Shown: in pieces, positions 36,768-46,079 of the stretch
Layout: the number at the start of each line of letters is the position of its first letter
Position numbering within the stretch: the stretch's first letter is position 1
Source of the DNA: Linanthus parryae
Taxonomy: Eukaryota; Streptophyta; Magnoliopsida; Ericales; Polemoniaceae
Assembly: GCA_023055425.1 (NCBI GenBank)
Contig: JALGPY010000006.1
Coordinates: 91,671,935-91,735,934 of the forward strand
Reading direction: 5' to 3'
DNA length: 64,000 nucleotides
Made by a program: the position numbers and the translations under genes
Notes under the pieces: model-generated
Told to the model about the DNA's origin: nothing
Database searches by the model: none
What the model saw: the letters and a program-made list of their open reading frames with translations, nothing else

Positions 36768-39055
36768 TCTCCATTATCCACTCGTTCGAGTTGGACAACA
36801 GAAACAGATTTTGGAGGATATTGTTGACTGAACCTGCATTACCAGGCAGGAAGGATCTTCAATCGCCCACGAACAAGAATGGTGATCTGTCTAGGTACGG
36901 GGTGCATCTGAGCAGCAGGTGATTCTGTGAGGCTGAGCGAAAGACAAATGGTGGGAAATTTAAAAGAGTTTGGAAGTCATATTGTAAGTAATTTAGAAGA
37001 TATTTTGGGTAGCCATTGTAGGTTTTTGTAACTACGGATGTATTGATGTAATATACAATAAAGATAATCATTCCGTTTTCCTACGATTTTCAGTAAACTA
37101 CCAAACAATGGAAAATACAATGATTGTCTTTCTATTCTATTTGTTTTTCTTTTCCTTTCCATAGAAAATTCCAAGTTCCATAGCAAATTTCAAGTTCCAA
37201 ATATAGCCACATAGGATATTATATCCCATAAATTTTTAATATCATACTCCCTCTGTCCCAGTATTTTGATCCCATTTGGAGAGTCCAACTATTTAAAGGA
37301 ATATGTAATCATTGCATTCCCACAAACTTTTTGGCATGTCATTTACTTAAATACCTCCACTTTCTTAACATCTTAATGATGTTGTTCATACTTTTTTTAG
37401 GTAAATTGGAAAAGATACAAGATTGTTATGAATCCCAAAAAAAAACAAAAAACAAAAAAAAGGCGTAGACAAATTTTTGGTGCAGCCAAAAATAGAATAG
37501 GGGACTAACATATTGGGGCGGAGGGAGTATTAACTTCCTATCGTGTGCCGTTGACCTTCTAGTAAAGAGCATCCATAAAAATTATTTTTGTTACAGTGAA
37601 GTGAACAAAAACCAGAGGATAACCTTCAGGTAAAGTCTATTGTAACAGTCAAAACATCTCCCTCTCCAATGAAACACTCGTTTCCAATTAACCGTCACTC
37701 CAAAAAGATAATTTTAACTCACTGCAGAAGGCTGTTGAAAACAGAGCAGACAGTACAGGCAGGAAGACTATGGCATCATCAAAGAACACGGAGACTATAT
37801 CGTCAAAGAAACAATGTCAGGACATTTAAATAAGGAAGAAGGCTCTTGTGAGGGTGGAAGTTATGCTATCTGTTTCGGGGTTAATCCGCAATTGAGACTG
37901 AGAGAACCAGATCAAGCAACGCATGCTATTTAAGCAATATACTGAATTCTACAAATGTAAGCATATTGCAGAGTACATTGTTTATCAGTCCCACGCGTCA
38001 CCGCTAGTTCAATGAAAAGGGTTAACGATCAAGAAAAATGCTGTAGACGACTAGATAATATGTATGGCAGTACGGGTGCCTACTATTAGTGTCTAATGCC
38101 TTCATTTACTGCCAGCCGCAATAAGGGAACTGGGTCCTATCGTATACCATCACTTAAGTGTGTCACTTTAAAATATCAACCCATTATGGCCGGTAATTGC
38201 CTCAAGTGCTAATGCCTTAACCATCTAACTAATAGCCCAACTAGTGGGACTGAGAGAGAGTATGCTAGTAATGTAGTGAGTGGCACATACAAGAATCTGA
38301 ATACATTGCACATCAAAGATATCACTCGAACTCTAACAATCAAACTAATCCTCATGCAATCAATAATTATAAAACGAGTACCAGGTGACACGACGTACCT
38401 AAACAGATATGCCCATTGCTGTATATGTGCGGGTGGAGCGGAGCCGGAGGAAGAAAAATAACCTTTTCAAGAAAAAAAAAATCAAACAACCCACAAGTAA
38501 GACAATTACCACTAGAATTCTAATCATATAGTACATTGCTTCATTTCGAAACAAATACCCGATTTTTCAATCATGGACTTAAATTCACCAATTCTTATTG
38601 TGGGTAATTAAAAGAAGTAGATAAAATCAAGAATTGAGAATTACCTGCGGGGATTCCATGGGATAATTCTCAGGAAAGTCGACCTGGAGGCGAAAGCTCT
38701 CGTTCGCGTACAGGGTCTCAGGTGCACCGTCGAATTCGATAACCCATCTGTGTTCATCAACGAAAAAGAAGCAGCAATCAAATCAGACAACAATCAACAA
38801 CGAAATAGTCATGTCATCGAACAGAACACGAACCTCTGCAGATTGTCGTTGACTTTGTGTTTGAACCCTGCGGGAGGATTGACCTGCCATTCCGACAGCT
38901 CTTTCTGGATTCGATTGGTGGCGATCTTGCTTAGAGCCTGTGCCTGATTGATCCAATCAAGCAATAGATATTCAAAATCAGGATTCAACAAATTCGATTT
39001 TTACACGTTAAGAGAGTGAGAGAAGGAAGAAGACCTTGCGAGAGGTGCTGGTCAT
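26512..39055 (-). CDS. UBC16-like: Ubiquitin-conjugating enzyme E2, UBE2W/UBC15-18 type (six exons, intact)
   Basis: This gene encodes a 158-aa E2 that would take ubiquitin from E1 on a catalytic cysteine and pass it to substrates with E3 ligases. Coding exons are 39055-39035, 38937-38834, 38747-38645, 38462-38399, 26797-26709 and 26607-26512. All introns are GT-AG and all joints keep frame. Motifs: KELSEWQVNPPAGFKHKV (exon 2), HPH in place of HPN at residues 86-88, HICLDIL with catalytic Cys96 (exon 4 into 5), SWSPAMTVGSICISLLSM (exon 5), and NGRSPKDTRWWFHDDKV at the C terminus. HPH and this C terminus mark the UBE2W group (Arabidopsis UBC15-18); human UBE2W ubiquitinates protein N-termini. 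The start MTSTSRK is short but typical. Intron 4 is 11,601 bp and TE-rich; the others are 86-182 bp. No stop or frameshift was found, so the gene is probably functional. Which of UBC15-18 it matches best is undecided. Confidence 0.95.
27549..27577 (+). mobile_element. Possible tiny A-rich insertion with a 9-bp duplication
   Basis: ATTCTGAAA at 27540-27548 recurs at 27578-27586. The 29 bases between end in a run of eleven A and one T. It resembles the neighbouring mini-insertions, but AT-rich composition makes coincidence possible. Confidence 0.35.
28255..28274 (-). mobile_element. 20-bp T/A-rich insertion with an 8-bp duplication
   Basis: GTTTTACA at 28247-28254 recurs at 28275-28282, with T10-GAG-A7 between. 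Read on the minus strand the insert is a pyrimidine-rich start followed by ten A, the same form as the other mini-insertions. Confidence 0.45.
28446..30056. repeat. Three tandem copies of a ~533-bp unit in UBC intron 4
   Basis: Copies begin CCAT(T/C)CCTGCATCTATC at 28446, 28998 and 29531 and end ...AAAAATGCCCCTTCT near 30056. Spacings are 552 and 533 bp; copy 1 carries about 19 extra bases. Copies are very similar, so the array is young. Each starts with CCATTCCTGC (CCATCCCTGC in copy 2) and, about 45 bp later, GCAGGAATGG, an inverted pair able to form a hairpin. No coding potential or TE terminus was seen. Confidence 0.93.
30168..30993. mobile_element. Possible non-autonomous TIR element(s)
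   Basis: The left end TAGGGGTGTAAACGAGCC and the right end, which on the other strand reads TAGGGATGGTAACGGG, are similar inverted termini of a kind common in plant MITEs. An inner GAGCCGAGC/GCTCGTTTAC pair (30180-30270) suggests a second, shorter foldback. No matching TSD was found, so limits and unity are doubtful. Confidence 0.3.
31145..31187 (+). repeat. GA microsatellite
   Basis: Uninterrupted GA dinucleotides; the first of two arrays about 50 bp apart in UBC intron 4. Confidence 0.92.
31236..31288 (+). repeat. GA microsatellite
   Basis: Uninterrupted GA dinucleotides, second array, separated from the first by unique sequence. Confidence 0.92.
33130..33450 (-). pseudogene. RTE-type LINE relic, C-terminal RT part
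   Basis: Read on the minus strand this encodes QEVPKKDHFRYVWSIVRSDG, matching the conserved DHFRYLGSI block of plant RTE-clade LINE reverse transcriptases. Stops and frameshifts follow. It belongs with 34005-35260; the two parts are separated by an insertion. Confidence 0.65.
33451..34004. mobile_element. Unclassified insertion splitting the LINE relic
   Basis: LINE homology stops near ELWRDNLES (34005) and resumes near 33450, leaving about 550 bp. It contains repeated CCGAT/ATCGG blocks (33490-33625) and ends near GGTTTAAAAGC (~33895) or further right. The termini could not be defined and no TSD was found. Confidence 0.35.
34005..35260 (-). pseudogene. RTE-type LINE relic, linker and RT core
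   Basis: On the minus strand, in order: a WNDEVRKAV-like block (~35200), GPDGTPFKVWKLVGDK (~34710), SEEWRKNTLVPLFKNKRN, a FIDLDR block and the catalytic box CMLFADDIVLM (~34065-34095), followed by SLDERWSELNHMLELWRDNL. These are hallmark motifs of plant RTE LINE reverse transcriptase. Frames are broken repeatedly. The endonuclease part is missing, so the copy is 5' truncated or eroded. Confidence 0.75.
36712..36762 (+). repeat. GA microsatellite
   Basis: About 50 bp of GA in UBC intron 4. Confidence 0.92.
37247..37527. mobile_element. Stowaway-like MITE (Tc1/mariner)
   Basis: A 281-bp element with termini CTCCCTCTGTCCCA and, on the opposite strand, CTCCCTCCGCCCCA, flanked by TA on both sides (37245-37246 and 37528-37529). 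These are the diagnostic ends and TSD of Stowaway MITEs. It has no coding capacity. Confidence 0.88.
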
Positions 39056-39130
39056 TGCTGGAGAAGAGTCTAGAGAGAGGAAACGGAAGCCGCTGAGTGA
39101 AAAGGTCAGATACAGTGGAACCGGGAGTGA

Positions 39131-39137
39131 ATTTATA
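39131..39137 (-). promoter_or_regulatory. TATA box of the UBC gene
   Basis: TATAAAT on the minus strand, 76 bp upstream of the ATG at 39055. It would give a short 5' UTR of some 45 nt. The assignment rests on motif and spacing. Confidence 0.65.
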
Positions 39138-39411
39138 GTCTGTATCCATAAAGTTAATTGGTCTATTTTATTTGGGCTTTTGGAACCCAACCGTGCAGTG
39201 TGTTGGATCTGGAATCATCTAAAAGAAAACATACCATTACTGATTAGTTATTACTACGATTCTACAAAAGTTAACAATGTTCATGAATGGATCCAAACCA
39301 GACATCAAGTGAGCAGTGGCGGAGCCAGGATTTCGTTGGGACACAATTCCAATATTTGTACTTTTATTTAAACGTATTCTTACATTAAATATCGACACAT
39401 TTGATATAAAC

Positions 39412-39475
39412 CTTCTTGCTCGGTTGGCAGAGCGCTCTGTTATTGACTTGGCCACCAGAGTTCGAGTCCTGGGCA
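39412..39475 (+). other. tRNA-like segment inside the hAT element, plus strand
   Basis: GCTCGGTTGGCAGAGC forms a D-arm-like hairpin and CCAGAGTTCGAGTCCTGG a T-arm-like hairpin containing a B-box-like GTTCGAGTCC. The acceptor stem is not convincing, so this is a tRNA-derived relic and not a tRNA gene. Confidence 0.5.
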
Positions 39476-39524
39476 CATTTTAATGTTTTTTGTTAAAATT
39501 TTTGTGCAAAAAAAATTTAAAACG

Positions 39525-39592
39525 CGCTTGGTGAGGGTCGAACCCTCGTCTTACAGATTGTAGGCGGGCGATTTTACCACCTGCGCTGTGGA
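39525..39592 (-). other. tRNA-like segment inside the hAT element, minus strand
   Basis: On the minus strand GCGCAGGTGGTAAAATCGCC resembles an A-box/D-arm, and GAGGGTTCGACCCTC is a perfect T-arm with B-box GGTTCGACCC. It is oriented opposite to the other tRNA-like segment. No full cloverleaf is clear. Confidence 0.5.
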
Positions 39593-39696
39593 AGCTTTTG
39601 AATTGGGGGGGGGGGGGGGGGGCACTTTTATATTTTTATAGAGAAACAGTTAATTTTTTTGACAAATTAGGGGAAATTTAGCGTTTCCGGAAAATT

Positions 39697-39728
<32 letters not shown>

Positions 39729-39767
39729 CACGCGGCGCCCCTACATGGCTCTGCCCCTGCAAGTGAG

Positions 39768-41587
39768 CCAAAAGACAGTTTACAACAAACTATTGGTTTT
39801 CTGGCTAATTACTAATTTAACTACTGTTTGCTTGAGAGAGTGATTGTGATTCTCGCGCATTACTCAAAGCAAACCGGTCACACACATGTGGGTTTAAGAA
39901 AATATCGCATACACCACAATGAGAGTATCAGCAAAAAACTATGTGAATAAAACAAATTAACATGTAAATAGAATAGTTGAGAAAGGATACGAGGTTTTGT
40001 GTTAAAAAGACTTTAAATTATTTCAAAAGTATTAGTACATATAGCACAGTACGATTCCTTTCATTTATCAGAGTTCCATTCTTAGAGACGCTATTACACA
40101 AATAGCCATTTCGCTTACCGAGGTTTTCATAAGATTCCAAACGTGAAATGTTTTCATAATAAAGGTCCTTCACAAATATCATATTAATCGAAATATTTAT
40201 ATACATTAATTTTTTTCAATCGTAGGACCAAGCAGGACCCTGGCTCGCAGTCCTTCGCATACGCGTAGGCAAAGGACGCATGTGTCCCCTTATCCAGAGT
40301 GCCATGTGGCTGGTCGATGATATCACAATTTAGGGTATCTACAATAAGTAAAATACGTTAATTTATTTTTAATCAATTATTTATTTAGAGTTTGACTTTA
40401 ATGTATTTTTAAAAGTCCAGATTCGTATTACATTTTCTCTTAAACTCTCTTACTTGCTCATCAAGTAATTTTACTCGATGAATAGAGATCTAGAGTAGAG
40501 AGAAAGTGGGTTCGTTAGTTGAAATCACACACACTTAGTGACAGTGATTAAAAACTCAAGTTTTGATCCAGCAGGAGGTTGTTGGACTGCTCAGGCACGA
40601 ATGAGAGAGTTGTAGCTGTCTAGGCTCGGCAAGAGAGGAGACGAAGCTCTCATGCGAGCCATCCCTTCTGCGTGTTTTGATTCGGCGTCAAATACGTTAT
40701 GTTACATAGAATTGTGGTTGTTCGTTTCCTCATTCAGGTTAGAAGTTGTTTCAATGATTCTTCTAGTTCTAGCTAGGTAAGATCAGTTCTTCATATTTGA
40801 GAAAGTTCTAGATCCATGTCTCTTCAGATTTGGAATTTCTAACATTCTGTCTACCTAGGTCTAGATTGGCCATAGAAGTTTCTTTATATCTACTGATCTA
40901 TTCTTTATATTTGATTTTGCGCCAGATATGTTTTTAAGACGTCATCTTTTTATACGAGTTTGGCAAATCTTTAACAATGTGATTGTATCTCTCAGTCAGT
41001 TGAACCTACTAGGTCCCCAAACCCATACTGGTAGAAGTTTGAGTTGTTAGGCGCATTCCTATGGCCTATACTTGTGTATTTTTATCCATATCTACTACAA
41101 AAAACATTTGATTGAGATATTCTGAGTTGGTCTCTATCTTGTGATTTCAGACCTGTGTTGATTTGTTTCAGATCTGTAGCCAAACTCTTGTGAGGTTATT
41201 ATGAGTCGTTATATGTCCAGTTCTTCATAAATGAGTTTATACCCTTGTGTATATGGTCGTTTCATTGTGTATTGCTCTTGATCTTTTTATTGAGTCAACA
41301 ATTGAACCAGTAGGTTTTGGATCCTTAGTACGGTCTATAGGGTGCCAACCCTGTGGGTTAATATATTATTCCATATACCAGTCTCTTACATTGTTGTTCA
41401 CTGACGAACACGGTACCAACTAGTTCAAGTTTTTCTGCTATTGTGTTTGCTAGTTTTGGTTTTTTTGCTAGTGTGGTGAACACGTCCTAAGGCATTAAAA
41501 TCAAACATGAGGTTCCTTTTTTCCTTAGGTCACTAGTTCACTAGTGTGCTGGTTGCCAACTAAATTTGAGTGCGTCTTGGAAAACCG
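39768..41587. other. Unassigned sequence between the hAT element and Gypsy element D
   Basis: AT-rich DNA with only short frames. No gene, TE terminus or RNA was recognised. Some of it may be old TE sequence. Confidence 0.4.
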
Positions 41588-42247
41588 TGTTGGGGTGCTA
41601 CACAACTTACAAAAACTACAGAGGCAAGATGTGTACAAGCAAATCCTGGGAGAAGATCCAAGTGTGCGCAACAAAGAATAAGAACTAGAGTAGAAAGCAC
41701 AGAGAGATTGTAGGTAAGTGTAGGGGAAGAGTAAGCACTTGTTAACTGTTCTTGCGAGAGAGAGACAGTATAATGACTAGCAAAAGATCCGAGAGTTGCC
41801 ATCGAAGGCTAAAGTTCCTATATATAGTAGAGGAGTGACCGTTAAGCGGGGTTTATGCGCCCATAAATGGCGGCTAGATATTCACCTTGTAACGGCACGT
41901 TCGACCGTATATATAGGGTGCGTTACACGATTGTCTGCATATGTAGGGACCGTTACACGATCGAACGCATTTATGAGGCACGTGGTCATTAAATCTCTCA
42001 GACAGTTACCAGGGGTCGCGCGAGAGCGTGGTTGTTGCTCTCGCGTAACGTTCTTTACTCTAACCTCCAAGCCACTAAGTCCCTACAACTCCCGCGCGGT
42101 TAGTATCGTGGGCGACCCTGTCTTGTAGCCCCCATATGGCTAAGTGTGAATATAAGAACAGTTATTGAGTGGTACCGGAGTACCGTCAAACCTCCTGGAT
42201 GGCTGCCACGTGGATGGTGATTGGTCTGCCTGGGATGGACTATCTAC
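41588..42247 (-). repeat. Candidate 3' LTR of element D
   Basis: On the minus strand this would start TGTAGATAGTCC, preceded by the purine tract GCAAAAGGGGGCTAA, and end GCACCCCAACA. It includes a TATATATAG box (41818-41827). TG...CA ends plus an adjacent purine tract are what an LTR needs, but the partner LTR is outside the window, so this remains a candidate. Confidence 0.42.
41818..41827 (-). promoter_or_regulatory. Candidate LTR TATA box of element D
   Basis: CTATATATAG, self-complementary, lies inside the candidate LTR with transcription directed leftward. Position and consensus only. Confidence 0.35.
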
Positions 42248-42265
42248 ATTAGCCCCCTTTTGCGC
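42248..42265 (-). other. Candidate polypurine tract of element D
   Basis: On the minus strand this reads CGCGCAAAAGGGGGCTAA, immediately before the proposed LTR start. Confidence 0.4.
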
Positions 42266-42611
42266 GTATACGACGCGCGTCGTGGTGTAAACGCGCAAAA
42301 CCAGCCGTGCGTGGCTCCACGCAGATTCTCGTATCAATTCGAATAATATTCGAAATCTCTAGCCCCCAAAAGTAGCCATGATTACCTAGGTCTCTGCAAC
42401 GCCGTATAGCATTTATTGTGGCGTGAGCATGACGTGGACTGCGTGGATTGCGATGATATCCACATATTTCCGCTGATTGCCGAGGCGAACGACTGATCCA
42501 AAAAGATTTCGAACGGTCGTGACTCTTGAGAGGGCTCTATATAAACCCTTTTAGCTCATTAATTATAACTTTTCACACCTTCATCACACCAGTTCTGCTG
42601 CCAAGGTTTAT

Positions 42612-44524
42612 GAGCAATGGAGAAACTCTTTGCCAACAGACTCAAGCCTTCAATCAGCTACTCGATTCTGCTAATCAAGCGTTTCAAGTAATCTATCAAC
42701 AACAAGGTTAGTGAATCTTCCTTCTTTAGTAGCGCAATTCTTCATATTTTTAAAATTTGGACCAAGTATGCATATTGATCTGGGTTGAGTGTTCTTCATA
42801 TACATGAATATGACCTTGATTACGAATATCTTGTTTTGCACGTGCTTATTCGTGTCACAGAAATGGCTACCATCAAAATCTTTAAAGAAGGCAATCGACT
42901 TGCCCACAGTCCCAAAGGATCTTTGGTGTAAAGCCCCCTACTTGGGCGGGGAGGACTTCTATTTGGCCACCGTATGCGAGAAGAAACCTCAAAGCTCTTT
43001 GACGGAGGATGCTTTTCAACTGATGCCTGAACCATAAAGGGACGACTGGGATCTTGCAAATATTGATATGTAAACTGACTTGGCCTCGAAGGTGGGTTGT
43101 ACCCCTTTACTGACATTCTCCACCATACTTTCACTGAAAAGCTGGATTGGATGGAAGAGTGGACAGAGTACATCTTTGAGCACTACGAGGCCCAACTCAC
43201 TCGCGTCGGGATATACCATGATGTACGCGCGACTAAAGGGTCGAGCATCAGGCTCGACAACGATATGCTGATGACCTTGCTCTCTAAGTACTCGAAGAAG
43301 ACCCACACCTTCTACTTCTCCACCTTCGAAGCCAGTCCTACTCTAGAGGATGTGGAGATGTTGCTAGAGCTTCTTTGCATGGTGAATGTGGACCATTTTG
43401 CGCGCTTAGACTCAGATGATGAGATCTCTCTCTTCGAGCAAATGAAGGAGTGTATTGGGGAGCTGAAGAAGACAACCACGAGGTGGATTGCGACGACTCC
43501 CTCAGAGAAGCACCTTCTTGTTAATACGGGCGCGAAAAACCTGTGGTCGAAGTGGATCACCTACTTTTACCGTGACTTTGCAAAACCAGAGATGGTTCAA
43601 GCGATTCTGAAGAAGAATAAAGATGCGCCAACCTCACTGGAGGGCAGGGGCTCTGCCTATTTGTTGGGCGGCTTCCTCTGCGTCTAGATCTCCATATATC
43701 TTATAGATGGTCACCCTCACGACGGTGTGTTCATTCATGTCCTCGCACTTGCTGTTCGGCTCTCGCTTGGTCAAAAAGTGGCATTAGAGCCTTTGATAAT
43801 AGGGTCACTATACCATCATCTGGACTTGGCCATGATGCATGATGAACAGTCCCAAGGTAGAGTGAACGTCGTATCTTACGTCAACATTGCATTTCGGTCA
43901 ATTTGGGTGTTTAATAGATGGCCTCTTTATGCTCCTATTCCCTCGCATGTCGAAATATGGAACGCGCCCAATGCCAAGAAGGATTTCCTCTGTCCTCGCG
44001 CCTGACATTGGTACAAACCAAGGGTGTTCATCGCTCATTCTCCTTGATGTGCGATGACGCCAGCTATTTTGTGGCCAGACCCTACATTCAGTCCTTAGAA
44101 AACATCGTGCATCACGAAGGTATGTACGCCGAGAAGGATACCCCCTTTTTCTCTTCGCACAACACCGAAGGCTCGCGATGCTACTCCAGGTTTTATCAAC
44201 TGGTGTAGAAGAGGATACTTGCCTGCTCTATCTGAGTATGAAGTCGTTCCGGAGACATTATGTTATACACTCATAATAGTCCCATATGATCCGGTTCGAG
44301 TGATTCCTTAGCTGGGTTTTCATACAGTGGCACCTTCCTTGTGGTCTGATTCAATCATTCGCGGTTGCTACAGGAGACTTCTATTCGGTAAGGGTACCGA
44401 CTTACTGATCAGCTTGCTTCCTCTAACCCAACCTTCTCAAGAAAGACAGGGGGAATTGACGCCCAATTGGATCACTTTCTGGAAAACACAATCTCGACTT
44501 CACTCGAGATCTCGGTTTCACTTC
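42612..44524 (+). pseudogene. Antisense additional ORF of element D, 5' part (PMD-like)
   Basis: The ATG at 42612 begins MSNGETLCQQTQAFNQLLDS. The first exon appears to end at CAAG|GTTAGT (~42705) and the next to start after TGTCACAG (~42860). 43097-43684 encodes WMEEWTEYIFEHYEAQLTRV then LLSKYSKKTHTFYFSTFEAS and TLEDVEMLLELL. This order resembles the plant mobile domain (PMD, aminotransferase-like), known from genes such as MAIL1 and from TEs. A stop at 43685-43687 and frameshifts near 43090 and 43990 break it. Homology-like sequence continues to 44524, where element E cuts it. It is antisense to pol of D. A separate host-derived gene is less likely, given its location. Confidence 0.6.
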
Positions 44525-46028
44525 TGTTGAGTCAAGATTCCTGAATGTGCTTTGGCTGGTAATTGTTTTGAGTGATGAAAGACAAAATGCTAAGACATAA
44601 GCAGCAGAGCATATCAGCTATCTCAAGGCCTTGAGATTGACTGAACTTCAAAGCCTTGAGTTATTCTATTCTGCTACATGTTCTAACATTTCTCTGTTGC
44701 AGATTGGATATCTGATTATGCAAATCAGTGGTTTACTGCATATACTTTTGGATTATGCCAGTTATATGTCTAACACAATTGCAGATGATCAGAACAGGAA
44801 GAATCAAAGTTATCTGGGTTTAACTTTGAAATTCTGAGAAGCAGGTTCAGATCTCCAAGGCCTTGAGATGTGCCTTGAGCTGCTGACAGTTTTTACAGAA
44901 CTTTGTTGATTCTTTCTTGCAGGTTATGATTCTTAGTATTGTGATTATTTACTCACTTCTAAGTGTCTTAAACTTGTTTTTCATGATTCATATGTTTTAG
45001 AAGATATACAGGTTATTGTTCTAAGTTTGTTAAACATTTTTATCAGAAACTGTATAACCAAACAGTCATAGTACCGTTAGCTTTCTGGATTTTGTTGTTG
45101 TTATGTTTCAATGCTGTTGCAGAGTTGTTAAACGTGCAGAAGCAATCTCAACAAACTCCAACGGATATACACTTGAAGCTGTTTGAATTTTAATTGAAAA
45201 CAGAAGGAGGATTTGTAGGAACTGAGATCCTAAAATCTCTCAATCAGTTGCAGCTGTGGATAAAAGAGACTGGTTTGAATTTTAAAGATATAGAGGCTTG
45301 TAGAATACTCTGAGAGGTGTGACAAAATCGTGGGAAATCATCCATCCAAACACACAATCATTCAAGCTTCATTCCAGACTTCTGAAGATCAAATCAATCC
45401 AGTTTTCTAGAAGAACACTTCCAGGCTTCAACAGCTTATCTTCATACTATGTTCTTCACTTGTACTTCCATCTGTGTATCACTAGATTATCTTAAACCTC
45501 ACTTAACCTAGTGGTTGGTTGTTCAAGTGAACAACAAGAGGTTCTTGTTAGCTCAACAGTTAGTATATGGAACTAGATAGGTTTTGGAACCTCAAGCTGT
45601 ATAGGTGTAAGGGAAATCACTTAGGCTTGAAGATCTAGGGCTGTTTCTGTGTGAGTAATAAGAAGTGTTTGCCCAATCCTGGTGGGATTAGATCCCTCAG
45701 GCAGAGATTAGGTCCATTGGTACTGAACTCAGTAAATTGCTTTGTGTTCTTTACTTTACAGTTTGATTATTATCTGCTGCACACAACTCATATGAAACTA
45801 GGGTTCAAAAGCTGTTTAGAATTGTTTACAGCTCAAGGCCTTGAAGCTTACTATTTTGCCTTTGTAAGTTTCAGACAGCTTACTAAAATCTCAAGGCCTT
45901 GAGATTTGAGTTTCACACAAAGTCTTTCTGTTAAACTTTAAGTTTTGCAAAAATTTTTGATACTCTATTCAACTCCCCCCCTTCTAGAGTATTTAGGTCC
46001 TGTATTTAGTCTTCATTACACACTTTCA
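44525..46028 (+). repeat. 5' LTR of element E
   Basis: 1504 bp, TGTTGAGTCAAG to ACACTTTCA. It carries several copies of the CTCAAGGCCTTGAG palindrome (44622, 45832, 45890 and variants at 44647 and 44853). Partner 53838-55341 has the same length. Confidence 0.96.
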
Positions 46029-46030
46029 AT

Positions 46031-46042
46031 TGGTATCAGAGC
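46031..46042 (+). other. Primer binding site of element E
   Basis: TGGTATCAGAGC, two bases after the 5' LTR, matches the initiator methionine tRNA 3' end. Confidence 0.92.
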
Positions 46043-46079
46043 TTGTGTCAGTGTTTTTAGATCTAACAATCTGGTGACT

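Larger units (their letters stand above)
26798..38398 (-). other. Intron 4 of the UBC gene (11.6 kb)
   Basis: The intron is bounded by donor TTTAG|GTACGT (38398) and acceptor CTGCAG|ACAT (26798). It separates the codon after the catalytic Cys/Leu from ILYDSWSP. It contains the tandem ~533-bp repeats (28446-30056), GA microsatellites, a LINE relic, a MITE and small insertions, all listed separately. 26800-28440 and 35261-36700 are AT-rich with nothing else recognised; 32000-33100 has no clear feature. Confidence 0.9.
39314..39759. mobile_element. Non-autonomous hAT element with tRNA-like segments
   Basis: A 446-bp element with ends CAGTGGCGGAGCCAGG and, on the opposite strand, CAGGGGCAGAGCCATG. 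It is flanked by a perfect 8-bp TSD, CAAGTGAG (39306-39313 and 39760-39767), which indicates the hAT superfamily. It lies about 180 bp upstream of the UBC TATA box. Two long G runs (39605-39622 and 39708-39728) and two tRNA-like stretches lie inside. No transposase ORF. Confidence 0.88.

Noticed and set aside
39412..39592. Functional tRNA genes
   Set aside because: D- and T-arm-like parts are present but acceptor stems and full cloverleaves are not; they lie inside a transposon and look like relics.
39605..39728. G-runs as sequencing gaps or a designed G-quadruplex
   Set aside because: Homopolymer G runs can be sequencing artefacts and their length is unreliable; noted with the hAT element only.
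42612..44524. Independent host gene of the MAIL1/MAIN family
   Set aside because: Its place antisense to Gypsy pol, next to the 3' tandem repeat and a candidate LTR, fits an additional ORF of a Tat element better; the frame is also broken.
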